A DNA stretch of 64,000 bases from Sulfitobacter guttiformis (GTDB lineage: Bacteria; Pseudomonadota; Alphaproteobacteria; Rhodobacterales; Rhodobacteraceae): NCBI RefSeq assembly GCF_003610455.1, contig NZ_RAQK01000002.1, forward strand, positions 124,001 through 188,000. The letters are read 5' to 3'. Shown in pieces: positions 36,240 through 45,111 of this stretch. The position numbers were made by a program, and so were the translations under genes. The notes under the pieces were generated by a model. That model was not told where the DNA came from. It saw only the letters and a program-made list of their open reading frames with translations, and searched no databases. The first letter of the stretch is position 1, and every line of letters begins with the position of its first letter.

Positions 36240-37064
36240 ATGACCGACCTTCCTCTGCTCGGCGCCGCCATGCCAACGGCCACGCTTGAGACCCTTCAGG
36301 ATTTCATTCTTTCTGAAAACCGCGATCTGGAGATTCAAGATTTCTGCGATGCCGATCTGCTGAATGGTGACTGGAAGGCAGTCGCTGACCATACCCGCAC
36401 GCTGTTGACCGGCTATACCGGACGGCTGGGCATTCACGGCCCGTTCTGGGGCCTGAACATCGCCAGCCCCGACACTGAAATGCGTGCGCTGAACCGCCGC
36501 AAACACCTGCAGGGAATCGAGGTTTGCGAGTATCTGGGAGCCACGCAGATGGTGATCCATAGCCCCTACACCACTTGGAGCTACAACAACCTCGACAACG
36601 GGCCAGAGCGTAAAGAATATGACCGCGTCGTTGAAAACTGCCACGACACCATGAAAGACGTCGTAAAGCGGGCTGAAGATTGCGGCGTGACGATGGTGAT
36701 CGAGAATATCGAAGACATCGATCCCGATATCCGCTGTGCATTGGCCGACAGTTTCAACTCGCCTGCTATGGCAGTGTCGATCGATACTGGGCACGCGCAT
36801 TACGCACATGGCACCAACGGTGCAGCCCCGGTCGACTACTACGTGCGCCGTGCGGCCAATCGTTTGCAGCATATCCATCTGCAAGATGCTGACGGCTACG
36901 CTGACCGGCACTGGGCCATCGGCGAAGGTTCGATCAGTTGGCAGGCCGTCTTTCGTGCCTTGGGAGAATTCGAAAACTCTCCCCGCCTGATACTTGAACT
37001 GCGGGACAAAGCGGGCATCCTACCATCGGTCGCTCATCTGCAAAATCTCGGTCTGGCGCGCTGA
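36240..37064 (+). CDS. Sugar phosphate isomerase/epimerase (xylose isomerase-like TIM barrel)
   Basis: 274 residues of the AP endonuclease 2 superfamily. Metal and active-site positions are visible: LGIHGPFWG, MVIHSPYTTW, MVIENIEDID (Glu), SIDTGHAHYA (Asp/His) and HLQDADGYADRHWAIGEGSI. Enzymes of this group interconvert keto and aldo sugars, inosose or hydroxypyruvate. It follows the phosphatase by 39 bases with AAGGA before its ATG, so it probably handles the sugar set free by the previous two enzymes. Confidence 0.85.
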   Translation: MTDLPLLGAAMPTATLETLQDFILSENRDLEIQDFCDADLLNGDWKAVADHTRTLLTGYTGRLGIHGPFWGLNIASPDTEMRALNRRKHLQGIEVCEYLGATQMVIHSPYTTWSYNNLDNGPERKEYDRVVENCHDTMKDVVKRAEDCGVTMVIENIEDIDPDIRCALADSFNSPAMAVSIDTGHAHYAHGTNGAAPVDYYVRRAANRLQHIHLQDADGYADRHWAIGEGSISWQAVFRALGEFENSPRLILELRDKAGILPSVAHLQNLGLAR

Positions 37065-37143
37065 CCGCGACCGGATTTCGCTTGTACCGAAAGAGTGATC
37101 TTTGGGGGCTGGCATAACTTTAAGTCTCGAAAAGGTTGGCGCG

Positions 37144-37695
37144 TTGAACCTGTTGCGCGATACTCGCATCTATATCCTGGGCGCGTCGGGGGCAGGGGCG
37201 ACAGCTCTTGGCTCTGAATTGGCCAAGGCTCTGTCCCTGACGCACGTGGATTGCGACGATCATTTTTGGGCCAAGACTGAGCTACCATTCTCGCAAATCC
37301 AAGAGCTGGATGCGCGCATTGCGTCGATGACGGATGCCTTGGGCACTGCGGGTTGGGTGCTGAGTGGTGATTGCAACGGATGGGGGGCCGAATTTGTCGC
37401 CAAGGCAGACATCGTCGTGTTTCTGACAGCGCCTGCCGACCTACGGTTTCACCGTCTTGTCCGGCGCGAAAAAGAGAGATTTGGCAAGCGTATCGAAATC
37501 GGTGGTGACATGTATGAAACCCATGGGAATTTCCTTGCCTGGGCCGCCGCCTATGACCGGCCGGAAAATAGTGGTCGAAGCTTGGTCATGCATGAGATCT
37601 GGTTGAGCCAGCAAACCACGCCCGTCTGTCGCCTCAATGGTGCTCAACACGTTGATGTGTCGGTTCAGGAGATTATTTCGAAGATGCTTCGGTAG
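37144..37695 (+). CDS. Small P-loop kinase (adenylate/shikimate kinase-like)
   Basis: About 183 residues. The P-loop reads ILGASGAGATALGSELAKAL, followed by VDCDDHFWAKTE and a LID-type RREKERFGKRIE segment. This resembles predicted adenylate kinases of the AAA family with unknown substrate. No ATG is available: TTG 37144 has AAAGG at a good distance, while TTG 37102 would add 14 residues. The stop codon lies in the first bases of an IS5-type end (gggccttgttgcatagatc), so the natural C terminus may be altered. Confidence 0.65.
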   Translation: MNLLRDTRIYILGASGAGATALGSELAKALSLTHVDCDDHFWAKTELPFSQIQELDARIASMTDALGTAGWVLSGDCNGWGAEFVAKADIVVFLTAPADLRFHRLVRREKERFGKRIEIGGDMYETHGNFLAWAAAYDRPENSGRSLVMHEIWLSQQTTPVCRLNGAQHVDVSVQEIISKMLR

Positions 37696-37715
37696 GGCCT
37701 TGTTGCATAGATCAA
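37693..37715. mobile_element. IS5-type terminal inverted repeat relic
   Basis: GGGCCTTGTTGCATAGATC resembles the outer end of IS5-group elements (GGGCTTTGTTGCATAAATC). It abuts the kinase stop codon on one side and a phage terminase scrap on the other. Confidence 0.6.
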
Positions 37716-37734
37716 CTTGAATTTGGGACGCGCC

Positions 37735-37860
37735 CTACCGCCCCGGTTCAGCCCCACCACGCGACGACAGCCAGCGGTGTTGATCCTCCCATTCCGACAC
37801 CGTCAGATCTGGATCGGGACGTATCCCCTTGCGCCAGCTGCGCAGGATGTCCTCGGCATG
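37735..37860 (-). pseudogene. Phage terminase large subunit (GpA type), N-terminal scrap
   Basis: On the minus strand 41 codons read HAEDILRSWRKGIRPDPDLT, then VSEWEDQHRWLSSRGGAEPG and Arg before TAG. This is the conserved N terminus of GpA-type terminases (typical: IRPDPDLTVSEWADRHR.LSS..AEPGRYRT). The stop is at the position of the usual Tyr. It is unrelated to the terminase at 56.8 kb, so another prophage once lay here. Confidence 0.75.
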
Positions 37861-37869
37861 TCAAACGCA

Positions 37870-38044
37870 AGATCGAGACCGTCGGGCAGGTCGTTTTTTT
37901 CTCCTTCATCAAAGCGAGACCCTGAGAGGTCACGTCCGTCAAAGTCCTGCGCCAACTCGATCAGAGTTCGCTCACCCTTGATCGCAGCCACCGCCACTTT
38001 CGCCTTGAACGCGGGCTGTGATTCCGGCGCGGTCGTCTTGTCAT
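37870..38044 (-). pseudogene. IS3-family OrfA relic
   Basis: ATG 38044 starts MTRRPRRNHSP, then one frame over AFKAKVAVAAIKGERTLIEL and AQDFD, which is the N terminus of IS3-family OrfA proteins (typical: RRNHSPAFKAKVALAAIKG...TLAELAQ.F). Frameshifted and truncated; the following sequence runs into the terminase scrap. Confidence 0.72.
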
Positions 38045-38157
38045 GGTTATCTCCTCGCTTGCAGCATCATGCTGTTGTTACGAAGAAAATTCACTTATCC
38101 CTGCTGTTCAGATTTGCCGAACCACCTCTAAATGATCCTGTAAAATTTTGTGATGCC

Positions 38158-38433
38158 ATGCATGAAAAATCGTGCTGCATTGGACACTACGAGGGCGGTT
38201 TGGAGCGGGACAGTAGGGACGCCTTCATTTCAGCAGTAAACGAGGCAGTAGACACTCCAGACCCTGCGCCATGGCACGCCGTCAACGCCAATTCAATTGT
38301 TGGGGATGTTGGAATGGTTCAAGTTGAAAACATTCGGCTTTGTATGCACTCTAATGACACGCTGACGCTTCTTAGGCATGAAAACAGATGGATTATTGTC
38401 TCAAAGGTTTTTTTCCTCAGACCAGCAGAGTGA
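38158..38433 (+). CDS. NTF2-like (lumazine-binding/SnoaL-type) protein, probably 5'-truncated
   Basis: From ATG 38158 about 91 residues, ending RHENRWIIVSKVFFLRPAE, where W-x-I-x-S-K-V-F is the C-terminal hallmark of putative lumazine-binding NTF2-fold proteins. Those are normally about 120 residues; the missing N-terminal 30-odd residues lie where the IS3 OrfA relic is. The open frame continues upstream but runs through the relics. Probably a broken gene. Confidence 0.5.
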   Translation: MHEKSCCIGHYEGGLERDSRDAFISAVNEAVDTPDPAPWHAVNANSIVGDVGMVQVENIRLCMHSNDTLTLLRHENRWIIVSKVFFLRPAE

Positions 38434-38599
38434 GCCTCAACTAGGCTAGATGCCGGTGTCGGTTTGCGAAAAACCGACACGTAGAGAAAGCCCATCGTCA
38501 AGGACAATATCGGGCTGCCAAGAGCACCAGACGCATTCAATTGAACGGCAGCAAAGTCCCGCGCTGCGGACCTGTGGGTAGTCAGATTGCTGAAAAAAT

Positions 38600-38676
38600 G
38601 ACGAATGACCGCTTTGGGAAAGCCGCACCGCAGCTTTACGACCCAGCGTGAAAGTCCGCTTTGGGCCGTTCAACAC
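38600..38676 (+). repeat. Dispersed intergenic element, copy B
   Basis: Aligns with 19165-19238 (gacgaatg, ctttgggaaagccgcac, gcagc, agtccgctttgggccgttc). Lies just after the 3' end of the minus-strand hypothetical gene. Confidence 0.6.
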
Positions 38677-38678
38677 AC

Positions 38679-39020
38679 TTAGGATGAGCGCCAAAATTTG
38701 ATCGCGTCGTTGAATTCGGCCGCATAAAAAGCGGTAGCTTCGGGTCCGAACGGATGGCCGTCAAAACGCCCAACGCGCGTTGCACATTCGAAAAATCCGG
38801 GAGCCGGTAATCCACTTCTTGCTTTGCTGACCACCAATGCTGCGATCAATGGTCGGCCAGCGGTAACATCTTCTTCGATCAGGCATTCGAGTGCCACAGT
38901 GAGCTGGTGGATTGTGTTTGGCGGCGAGAGTTCGAGGGCCTTCGCGAGTGCCTGATAAGTGATGGGAAGTGCGTTGTCGGCAACCTCACAAAGATGATTT
39001 CTTATGCGTTGTACTAACAA
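38679..39020 (-). CDS. Conserved hypothetical protein, winged-helix-like
   Basis: 113 residues from TTG 39020. The N-terminal half (ITYQALAKALELSPPNTIHQLTVALECLIEEDVTAGRP) looks like a small helical DNA-binding fold such as that of the alkyltransferase C-terminal domain, and the C-terminal GFFECATRVGRFDG segment is conserved among Roseobacter hypothetical proteins as far as I recall. No ATG start is available; possibly truncated at its start. Function unknown. Confidence 0.5.
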   Translation of the reverse strand: MLVQRIRNHLCEVADNALPITYQALAKALELSPPNTIHQLTVALECLIEEDVTAGRPLIAALVVSKARSGLPAPGFFECATRVGRFDGHPFGPEATAFYAAEFNDAIKFWRSS

Positions 39021-39511
39021 ATCTGGGGCCTTTCACGGGGTTCAATTTTGAAGAGTGTTGTTCACGGTGGCTGTCTCTCGCTTCCCTGTTTGGCATTGAT
39101 CTCTTGTGCAAACGCAAAGAAGGCCGTCAAAGAGCCCGGATTGCTGATTGGCGGTAACGTCGCAAAGGTCTGCTATTATCGAGCGCAGCCAGTCAAAGAA
39201 CTCATGGTCAGGGTAGTACTGAACAGTGTTTGTCGCGATGTAACTTAGGGTATTTGGACACCATCCTTAAACGTCAGTTTGCGTAACACAATGAAGTTGC
39301 GGTGAACGATTGGAACAAGACCTTAGGGTAGGGGGCGCGGGTAACGTTAAAGATGGGGTTTCACTTGTGACAAGCGAATAAAGTACTGTGGCAAATGGAA
39401 TATCTCGATGTTTTTATTTGCGTTTCGAGGACGCGGGCAACTAAAAGGTAAGTCAGTAAGTTACCATGTTCCGTTTCGATGCATCCATGAGATTTCAGGA
39501 CTGATGATATT
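39021..39511. other. Intergenic region
   Basis: About 0.5 kb upstream of the DegT gene. No gene or repeat recognised; the proximal part presumably holds its promoter. AGGA lies 12 bases before the ATG. Confidence 0.4.
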
Positions 39512-40711
39512 ATGCTTAAATTGCCGAACCTAACCGCTGCCGAGCCGATTCCAGATGCCGCTCAGGCCGAGGTAGACCGAATTCTACGGACAGGTGATCT
39601 TTTCCGGTATGGCTCTGATCAATCTCCCGTTGCTCTGCTTGAGGCAGAGTTTGCCCAAGCGCTTGGGACCAAGTTTGCGCTGGCAGTTTCGTCCTGTTCG
39701 GCGGCGTTGTTTCTTTCGCTCAAATCGCTCGGCCTGCCGCGCGAGGCCAAAGTGCTGATCCCTGCCTTTACGTTCGCGGCTGTTCCTTCGGCAGTGGTGC
39801 ATGCTGATTGCATCCCTATGCTATGTGAATGCGGCGATGACTACCGGATCGACCTGACCGATTTTGAAACCAAACTTCCTAACTGTAGCGCTGTAATTAT
39901 CAGCCATATGCGCGGCCATACATCCGACATGGATGCAATAATGGGATTGTGTGATGCGGCCGGCGTTCCAGTGATAGAAGATGCTGCCCACAGCCTTGGT
40001 ACAACTTGGGCAGGGCGCAACATTGGTACGATTGGAGCAATAGGCTGCTTTAGCTTTCAATCCTATAAAATGTTAAATGCGGGTGAAGGGGGTATCATGA
40101 TCACCGATGATGAAGACCTCATCGCGCAGGCGATAATTATGTCCGGCGCATATGAACACAATTGGCAAAAGCACCCCGTGTTACATACGGCGTTTGCGAA
40201 CTGGCAAAACAAGTTACCTTTGTACAATTTACGCCTCAATACTTTGTCGGCGGCGCTAATCCGACCTCAACTTGAGGCTCTTCCCGGAAGGGTCGAAGCT
40301 GGACGTCGCAACCATGACCATGTTGCGGCAACACTCGCGGATTGCCCGTGGATTTCCGTACCAGCTTCTCTGCCCTCTGAGAAGCGCGCACCCGATTCCA
40401 TTCAATTCAATCTAATAAACATGTCAGATGAGCAAGTTGATGAATTCGTCAGCCAAGCGGCCTCACTGGGATTGAAGATCCAGATATTTGGCAGATCTGA
40501 TGATAATGCTCGCGCATTTTGGAACTGGAAGTTTTTAAGCTCTAATCCAGATCAACCGAAAACGCGCGCTATGCTTAATCGTGCCTGTGACGTCAGGCTC
40601 CCCGCACGCCTCACGCTTCAAGACTGCAATGCGGTTTCGCAAGCAATTCTTAATGCCGTCAATACAACAATGCGCAGAAATTCAGAAGATCTCAACACAG
40701 GCTATTCTTGA
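39512..40711 (+). CDS. DegT/DnrJ/EryC1/StrS-family PLP aminotransferase
   Basis: 399 residues. Landmarks: LALAVSSCSAALFLSLKSLG-like N-terminal cofactor loop, VLIPAFTFAAVPSAVVHA, VIEDAAHSLG (PLP-binding Asp) and the lysine in SFQSYKMLNAGEGG that forms the Schiff base. Such enzymes aminate keto sugars in nucleotide-sugar pathways for surface polysaccharides or natural products. No other sugar-nucleotide genes lie nearby, and the gene is isolated between relic-rich gaps, so it may have been brought in alone. Confidence 0.85.
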   Translation: MLKLPNLTAAEPIPDAAQAEVDRILRTGDLFRYGSDQSPVALLEAEFAQALGTKFALAVSSCSAALFLSLKSLGLPREAKVLIPAFTFAAVPSAVVHADCIPMLCECGDDYRIDLTDFETKLPNCSAVIISHMRGHTSDMDAIMGLCDAAGVPVIEDAAHSLGTTWAGRNIGTIGAIGCFSFQSYKMLNAGEGGIMITDDEDLIAQAIIMSGAYEHNWQKHPVLHTAFANWQNKLPLYNLRLNTLSAALIRPQLEALPGRVEAGRRNHDHVAATLADCPWISVPASLPSEKRAPDSIQFNLINMSDEQVDEFVSQAASLGLKIQIFGRSDDNARAFWNWKFLSSNPDQPKTRAMLNRACDVRLPARLTLQDCNAVSQAILNAVNTTMRRNSEDLNTGYS

Positions 40712-40843
40712 GTTAAGACACACAAAAGTGGCCGCCGGAGAACTTTTATCGAGTGGACGTTTTTGCGGGGGGCCGCTACTTGCCATTTTAAATGACTTTT
40801 TGTGACAGCGTGAAAATGATAGTGGTTTGACGTCTTGTTGTCG

Positions 40844-41449
40844 TCAGCCTTCATCCGCGCAACCGCAACGAACGTGCGATTTCAGCGCGAGCCAGTTCCA
40901 GAATGTGAAGGATGAGGACGATATGACGAGCGGCGCAATGGCCTGTGTCATTTTGCTCCAATCTACCTGTGGGCTGTCGTTGGCTGGCAGTGTGTCTGGG
41001 GTCGGGCTTAGCGCATAGAGGGTGATGGTGTGCTCATGGCATGCGCCAGGTGGTGAGCAGGGTGGTGTATACCCTGTGCGGCTCTTGTCTTCGTCAGCGC
41101 CATCATCGCCTATTGAGGTTGGGTTGCCGCGCAGAGTGGTAGTTGTGTAAGCGGGGATGCTCCACAAGAGCTAGCATTGGCAGGGCGCGCCGGTGCCCGG
41201 GACCTTGCCGCGCGGATTGTGTTGCATGATTGCCCCGAGGCTATGCATTTCTTCGGGAACGGCTGACCACGCGAGTGGGGGCGATAGGCCACCCCCGCCG
41301 CGGCTGCATTTGAGATCGCTTGGCAGATCACCGCCGCTCATAATGGCCGGACTTGTCAGCGTAATTGTTTCTTGGGCGATCGCGGCACCGGCCCAAATGC
41401 AGCATAGCAGCATCGGTGAAAGTGCAGACAGACGAGGTGCACGTGTCAT
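40844..41449 (-). pseudogene. PEBP (YbhB/YbcL, Raf kinase inhibitor-like) protein, frameshifted
   Basis: The first frame (41449-41171) has a signal peptide and the PEBP start (SDLKCSRGGGGLSPPLAWSA) and stops near 41171. The second frame (41167-40844) supplies SRTGYTPPCSPPGACHEHTI and LYALS, the family's ligand-site segment. One frameshift at about 41168 joins them. Its ATG overlaps the stop of the YHYH gene by four bases, so it was part of that operon. Confidence 0.75.
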
Positions 41450-42405
41450 CGGCAGAATTCCCCTTCCATGACGTCTCCATCGTTGGTCACGGTTTTGGTC
41501 GAGTATTCGTAACAGTTGTCACTACCTGACGGGCTGTAGCGGATATAGTAATCTTCGTCCTGATACCTGTAGTCCATGCTACGGCTACCATCGGCGCTTT
41601 GCGTGAAGACAAGATTTTGCACGCCACCTTGAGGCGGCCGACCTTGTTGCGCGCCTCCGCCGCTTGCGGCTGACAGGGGGCGCACGCGGGGCAAATCATT
41701 GAAGTTCGGGAGTTCGCCCATCAGGCATTGCACGATATAAGGCGCCTCTTGTGAGGTGTGGTAACGGTAGCCGAATATATCGTCGGTTTGCCCGTTACAA
41801 ACGTCCAGAACGCCACCTTCAATTGTGCTGCCGTCGGGATTTGTGTCGCCATAAATCGGAAAACCATCGAACGCCCAGCCGATGATTGCTTCTGGTCCCA
41901 CATTGGCCATTTGCGCGATCATGCAGGTCGGTGCGACGTGGTAATGGTAATCATCGCCACGGCCAGCGTGCCCGCCGCAGACGTCCAATTGGCCCGTTTG
42001 TAGCGTGTCGTGTCGTGTTTGATGGTGCGCCAAATCAGCTTCCGACATTTCACCGCCTCCAGTGTAGTCATAAATCGGCACCCCATTGACCGCCACGCCG
42101 AGTGCCGCATCGCGGGTCAGAGGTGTGCCGGAATAGACGGGATTGAGGAGGACAGGTGCGGGATATTCGGCGGGAACGGGCACTTGTTCGTTGCTGCCCA
42201 CTATGCCCGTCATCATGTCATGATCGGGATAGGTATCGGATGCCAGAATGGCTTGGGTATCAGAGCAGGTCACTGTGACGCTGTCAGCGAAGCCCGCATC
42301 CGCGACCGAGGCGGCCACAGCATCGCAGTGGTCGTTGTGTGCCAGTGCGGGATTTGCGATAGCAGCGAAAATCGAACAGGCCAGAAGGGTCATTGTACGG
42401 CTCAT
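41446..42405 (-). CDS. YHYH domain secreted protein
   Basis: 319 residues from ATG 42405 (AGGAGTG upstream), with a signal peptide ending NPALAH. The YHYH signature is present as GRGDDYHYHVAPTC, and it recurs in degenerate form as FGYRYHTSQEAPYIVQC; GWAFDGFPIYGDTNPDG is the other conserved block. Four or more Cys pairs suggest disulfides in the periplasm. Biochemical function unknown. It sits between a 213-residue exported protein and a PEBP relic, a grouping that suggests a shared extracytoplasmic task. Confidence 0.85.
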   Translation of the reverse strand: MSRTMTLLACSIFAAIANPALAHNDHCDAVAASVADAGFADSVTVTCSDTQAILASDTYPDHDMMTGIVGSNEQVPVPAEYPAPVLLNPVYSGTPLTRDAALGVAVNGVPIYDYTGGGEMSEADLAHHQTRHDTLQTGQLDVCGGHAGRGDDYHYHVAPTCMIAQMANVGPEAIIGWAFDGFPIYGDTNPDGSTIEGGVLDVCNGQTDDIFGYRYHTSQEAPYIVQCLMGELPNFNDLPRVRPLSAASGGGAQQGRPPQGGVQNLVFTQSADGSRSMDYRYQDEDYYIRYSPSGSDNCYEYSTKTVTNDGDVMEGEFCR

Positions 42406-42428
42406 ATTTCGCACTCCTATTCTACGGT

Positions 42429-43070
42429 TTAATTGACAGTAATGCGGCACAAAACGATATTGCTTTGTTCAAGATCGGGGCCCCAGATCAACTCGGCTTC
42501 TGGGGCCCAGTTGATTTCGTCGTAGCCGTCTTTCGGGCTGACTTCGCGGGCGGTAAACACGCTGGCCTGCGGCCACTCTGATGCATCGAAGGATGCCGTG
42601 TCCCAGCCATCTGGTTCTTCTAACGCGTCAAATGTGCAAGCACCTTCACCAGCCATGGGATTTGTGGACGCCTCGCAGGATTTATCCAAGGGGGCCGTGT
42701 GGATGACCTCACAGGTCCAATCTGCTGAGCTAACCGCCACGGTCTGTCCCGCTGCATCTCGGATTTGAAGGATCAGCCCGCCGTCGCCCATCTGTTGACG
42801 CTGCGTTCCGATATATTCCAAACCAGTATCATTTTCTTTGAAGTCTTTTGCCACAACTCCGACCACGAAAGGGCGATCGGCCTCGAATGTGAAACTTTCT
42901 GAATTAAAGGATCGCTCTGTCGTGATTGGCACGCTGTCCTGCGCGACCGGCGCGCCATCGATACGCATCTCGAACCAGTTGTCGGCCCAAACATCGGATA
43001 AAAAGGTCTCAGCGCCTGACGCAGTGGCGCAGAGTGAACACAGAGAGAAAATGGCTAATGTTAGTTTCAT
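42429..43070 (-). CDS. Exported protein of unknown function, partner of the YHYH protein
   Basis: 213 residues with a signal peptide (LAIFSLCSLCATASGAE). The body has a beta-sandwich-like pattern: SDVWADNWFEMRIDGAPV, FEADRPFVVGVVAKDFKEND, WDTASFDASEWPQASVFTA and an end with NIVLCRITVN. It resembles galactose-binding-like (jelly roll) modules. The YHYH gene follows 23 bases downstream. First gene of the operon; no regulator site identified. Confidence 0.75.
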   Translation of the reverse strand: MKLTLAIFSLCSLCATASGAETFLSDVWADNWFEMRIDGAPVAQDSVPITTERSFNSESFTFEADRPFVVGVVAKDFKENDTGLEYIGTQRQQMGDGGLILQIRDAAGQTVAVSSADWTCEVIHTAPLDKSCEASTNPMAGEGACTFDALEEPDGWDTASFDASEWPQASVFTAREVSPKDGYDEINWAPEAELIWGPDLEQSNIVLCRITVN

Positions 43071-43609
43071 TATGGGTCCAATGCGATTGTTATACAGGTT
43101 ATACGTGCATCATGCGTCATTCCGTCGGGCTTTGTTGATAAGGCTTCAGCCATGCGACAGCCATTCGCCAATGGGGAGTCCGCAGAGCGCGATCGATGAC
43201 ACTCTGCATGGATTGTATCCAACCTGACGAACTAAGCAGCAGTTGCTCGAAAAGCAGCGAACCGGACATTGCCGCAGGTGCTGCGAAAGCTCACATTGTC
43301 GATTTAAGACTGTCGCTTCCCACCTCGACAATGATTTATGGCGAATGGCAGCAAGGAGCCCAGACTACCGATATTCTGCAACGCCACCATTGTCTGCTAT
43401 CGTCACAAGTCAAAAACCTTCAACAACTATCAAGGTTTTGAACGGGATTTTTGGCAGCTTAAATTTAGGTGATTTTAGGCAGTGCCAAAAAGGAGCGTTT
43501 TTGGAACGCTCTTGAGTGCCTTTTGCTTTTCGCCCATTGATTTGTCTTCTCTATTCTGCACTTTGGCTTTAAATTAAGAGTTCAAATATATAGGATCTGA
43601 TTGGTAAGC
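43071..43609. other. Intergenic region with a dispersed-element copy
   Basis: No gene supported. Around 43257-43298 the sequence gaaccggacattgccgcagg with tgctgcgaaagctcac matches motifs in other gaps (45181-45210 and 50783-50808). Confidence 0.5.
43257..43298 (+). repeat. Dispersed intergenic element fragment
   Basis: GAACCGGACATTGCCGCAGG followed by TGCTGCGAAAGCTCAC. Related: 45181-45210 (ggacactgccgcaagctgcga) and 50783-50808 (ggaattgcagcgaaagctca). Confidence 0.5.
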
Positions 43610-44326
43610 ATGTTCAAGAAAACTCTAGCACTTTTAGTCGGTTCATTCAGAATTATATTTAAGACAAGCCGCATATTGGTCTTTTTGCTTTTCCTCGGAT
43701 TTTTCGTCGCCAGCCATACAATCACAGCGCTGGCTGCTATCACAAGCACTGCAATTTCAGCTATTGCCGGAACAACATCTACCGTTATGGGGCGATCAAA
43801 AACCAAAACTCTTGACCTGACCACACAAAACAATCGGCTAAGAGCCGATCTCGACGTCGAAAAACGTCGTGCATCCAGCCTCGTCGCAGAGAATGCGCGT
43901 ATCCGAAGAGTTGATGCTGTTACATTCAGAGGTCGGTCGACGACGATTAAGGAGGCCACGCAGGAAGTTCTTGAACGCACCATGACTCGGACGACACGAT
44001 CAACCCTTGCAAACGTATCCAGTATTCCGGGTGAGAGTATTCCGTTCTACGGGATTGCGATTGTCGTTGCTGCGACAGCATACGAACTCAAAGCAGCTTG
44101 TGATAACATGACTGATCTTTACGATCTTCAAGTCGCCCTCGATCCTGATACTGCTCGTTCAGATGACAGAAGTGCAGTCTGCGCCTTGCAAGTTCCTACA
44201 AAACAAGAAGTTTGGCTGGGTATAAAGCAATCTCCGCAAATTGCTTGGGACACGAGTATCACAACTCTTGGAAATGTAACTGATAGCGTAAAAGACATAG
44301 ATAGGCCTGAATTTGACGGTATGTAG
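43610..44326 (+). CDS. Membrane protein with a coiled coil, unknown function
   Basis: 238 residues from ATG 43610. One strong hydrophobic segment at about residues 18-45 (TSRILVFLLFLGFFVASHTI and following) with a second weak one, then a coiled coil (LDLTTQNNRLRADLDVEKRR, about 65-100) and another apolar patch near 145 (FYGIAIVVAATAYEL). C-terminal part has two Cys. I do not recognise it. A lone gene in a relic-rich, AT-richer stretch, so horizontal origin is plausible. Confidence 0.65.
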   Translation: MFKKTLALLVGSFRIIFKTSRILVFLLFLGFFVASHTITALAAITSTAISAIAGTTSTVMGRSKTKTLDLTTQNNRLRADLDVEKRRASSLVAENARIRRVDAVTFRGRSTTIKEATQEVLERTMTRTTRSTLANVSSIPGESIPFYGIAIVVAATAYELKAACDNMTDLYDLQVALDPDTARSDDRSAVCALQVPTKQEVWLGIKQSPQIAWDTSITTLGNVTDSVKDIDRPEFDGM

Positions 44327-44823
44327 CAACGCTTCACCAATTGGATCGGGGGACGCCTTTAAAGCAAGTCCATAGGCATATTATGCAAAACCTAAACTGT
44401 CCTCAACGTCCCATTCATAGCGTTCCAAAAAGGTCGGTTTGTTGAACGGCTTCCTGAAAGCAGACCTCTCTGCAAAGTGCAGCGGATGACCGCTATCCAC
44501 CTATTCTGTTGAAAAACTCGGCCATGCGAAAATCTCCTCGGAAACTTGAAACCCTGTTTCCAGCATCTACAAATTGGCAAATGTTATTTCCAAAACGAAT
44601 TTTGGACGGACATTGGTCTGCCGATCCAGCCGTTTCGATTAATCAAGAAACCTTATCGACAGAACACGCCCACTCCGGAAGCTGCGCAAACACGTTCCGG
44701 CCTAGGAAATGCAAACGATCATCGATCAATAAAGTATAAGACGGCGTTCATCTCATTACAGTCACTTGTGTAATGCGCGAAATTTTAATTGGTGAATTGC
44801 CAGTGAGAGCCAGCTGGCCCAAG
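44327..44823. other. Intergenic region with relic sequence
   Basis: No gene supported. Around 44435-44500 the sequence (aacggcttcctgaaagcaga, cctctctgcaaagtgcagcgg) again resembles the dispersed intergenic family. Confidence 0.4.
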
Positions 44824-45111
44824 TTAACGTGTCGAAAGATAATCGGCGGCGACGTAGCCCGTGATTTGCGGCGCAGCTGCAAGCGAGACGCGGCACCACA
44901 ACTGACCTAATTCGGTTACACAATCACGGCGAACGAGCGAGGTCCCGTCAGGCAAGCCCAAAACAACGCTGAAGCCAAGACCCGGACCTGCGCGCAACTT
45001 CAGCAATTCGTCAGGACCTGCGCCGAGGACAGTAGTGCGCTCTGTTGCAAAATCGCTGCAACCCGAAAGGAGCATGAAAGTTAGAATAACTGAAATGATA
45101 CTGTGACGCAT
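44824..45111 (-). CDS. Small lipoprotein with an SH3-type domain
   Basis: 95 residues. A lipobox-like LLSGCSD lies at residues 15-21, so Cys18 is probably lipidated. The rest is a bacterial SH3 domain: LLKLRAGPGLGFSVVLGLPD, then GTSLVRRDCV, LGQLWCRVSL and GYVAADYL. SH3b domains bind cell-wall or protein ligands in the periplasm. Single gene; role unknown. Confidence 0.75.
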   Translation of the reverse strand: MRHSIISVILTFMLLSGCSDFATERTTVLGAGPDELLKLRAGPGLGFSVVLGLPDGTSLVRRDCVTELGQLWCRVSLAAAPQITGYVAADYLSTR

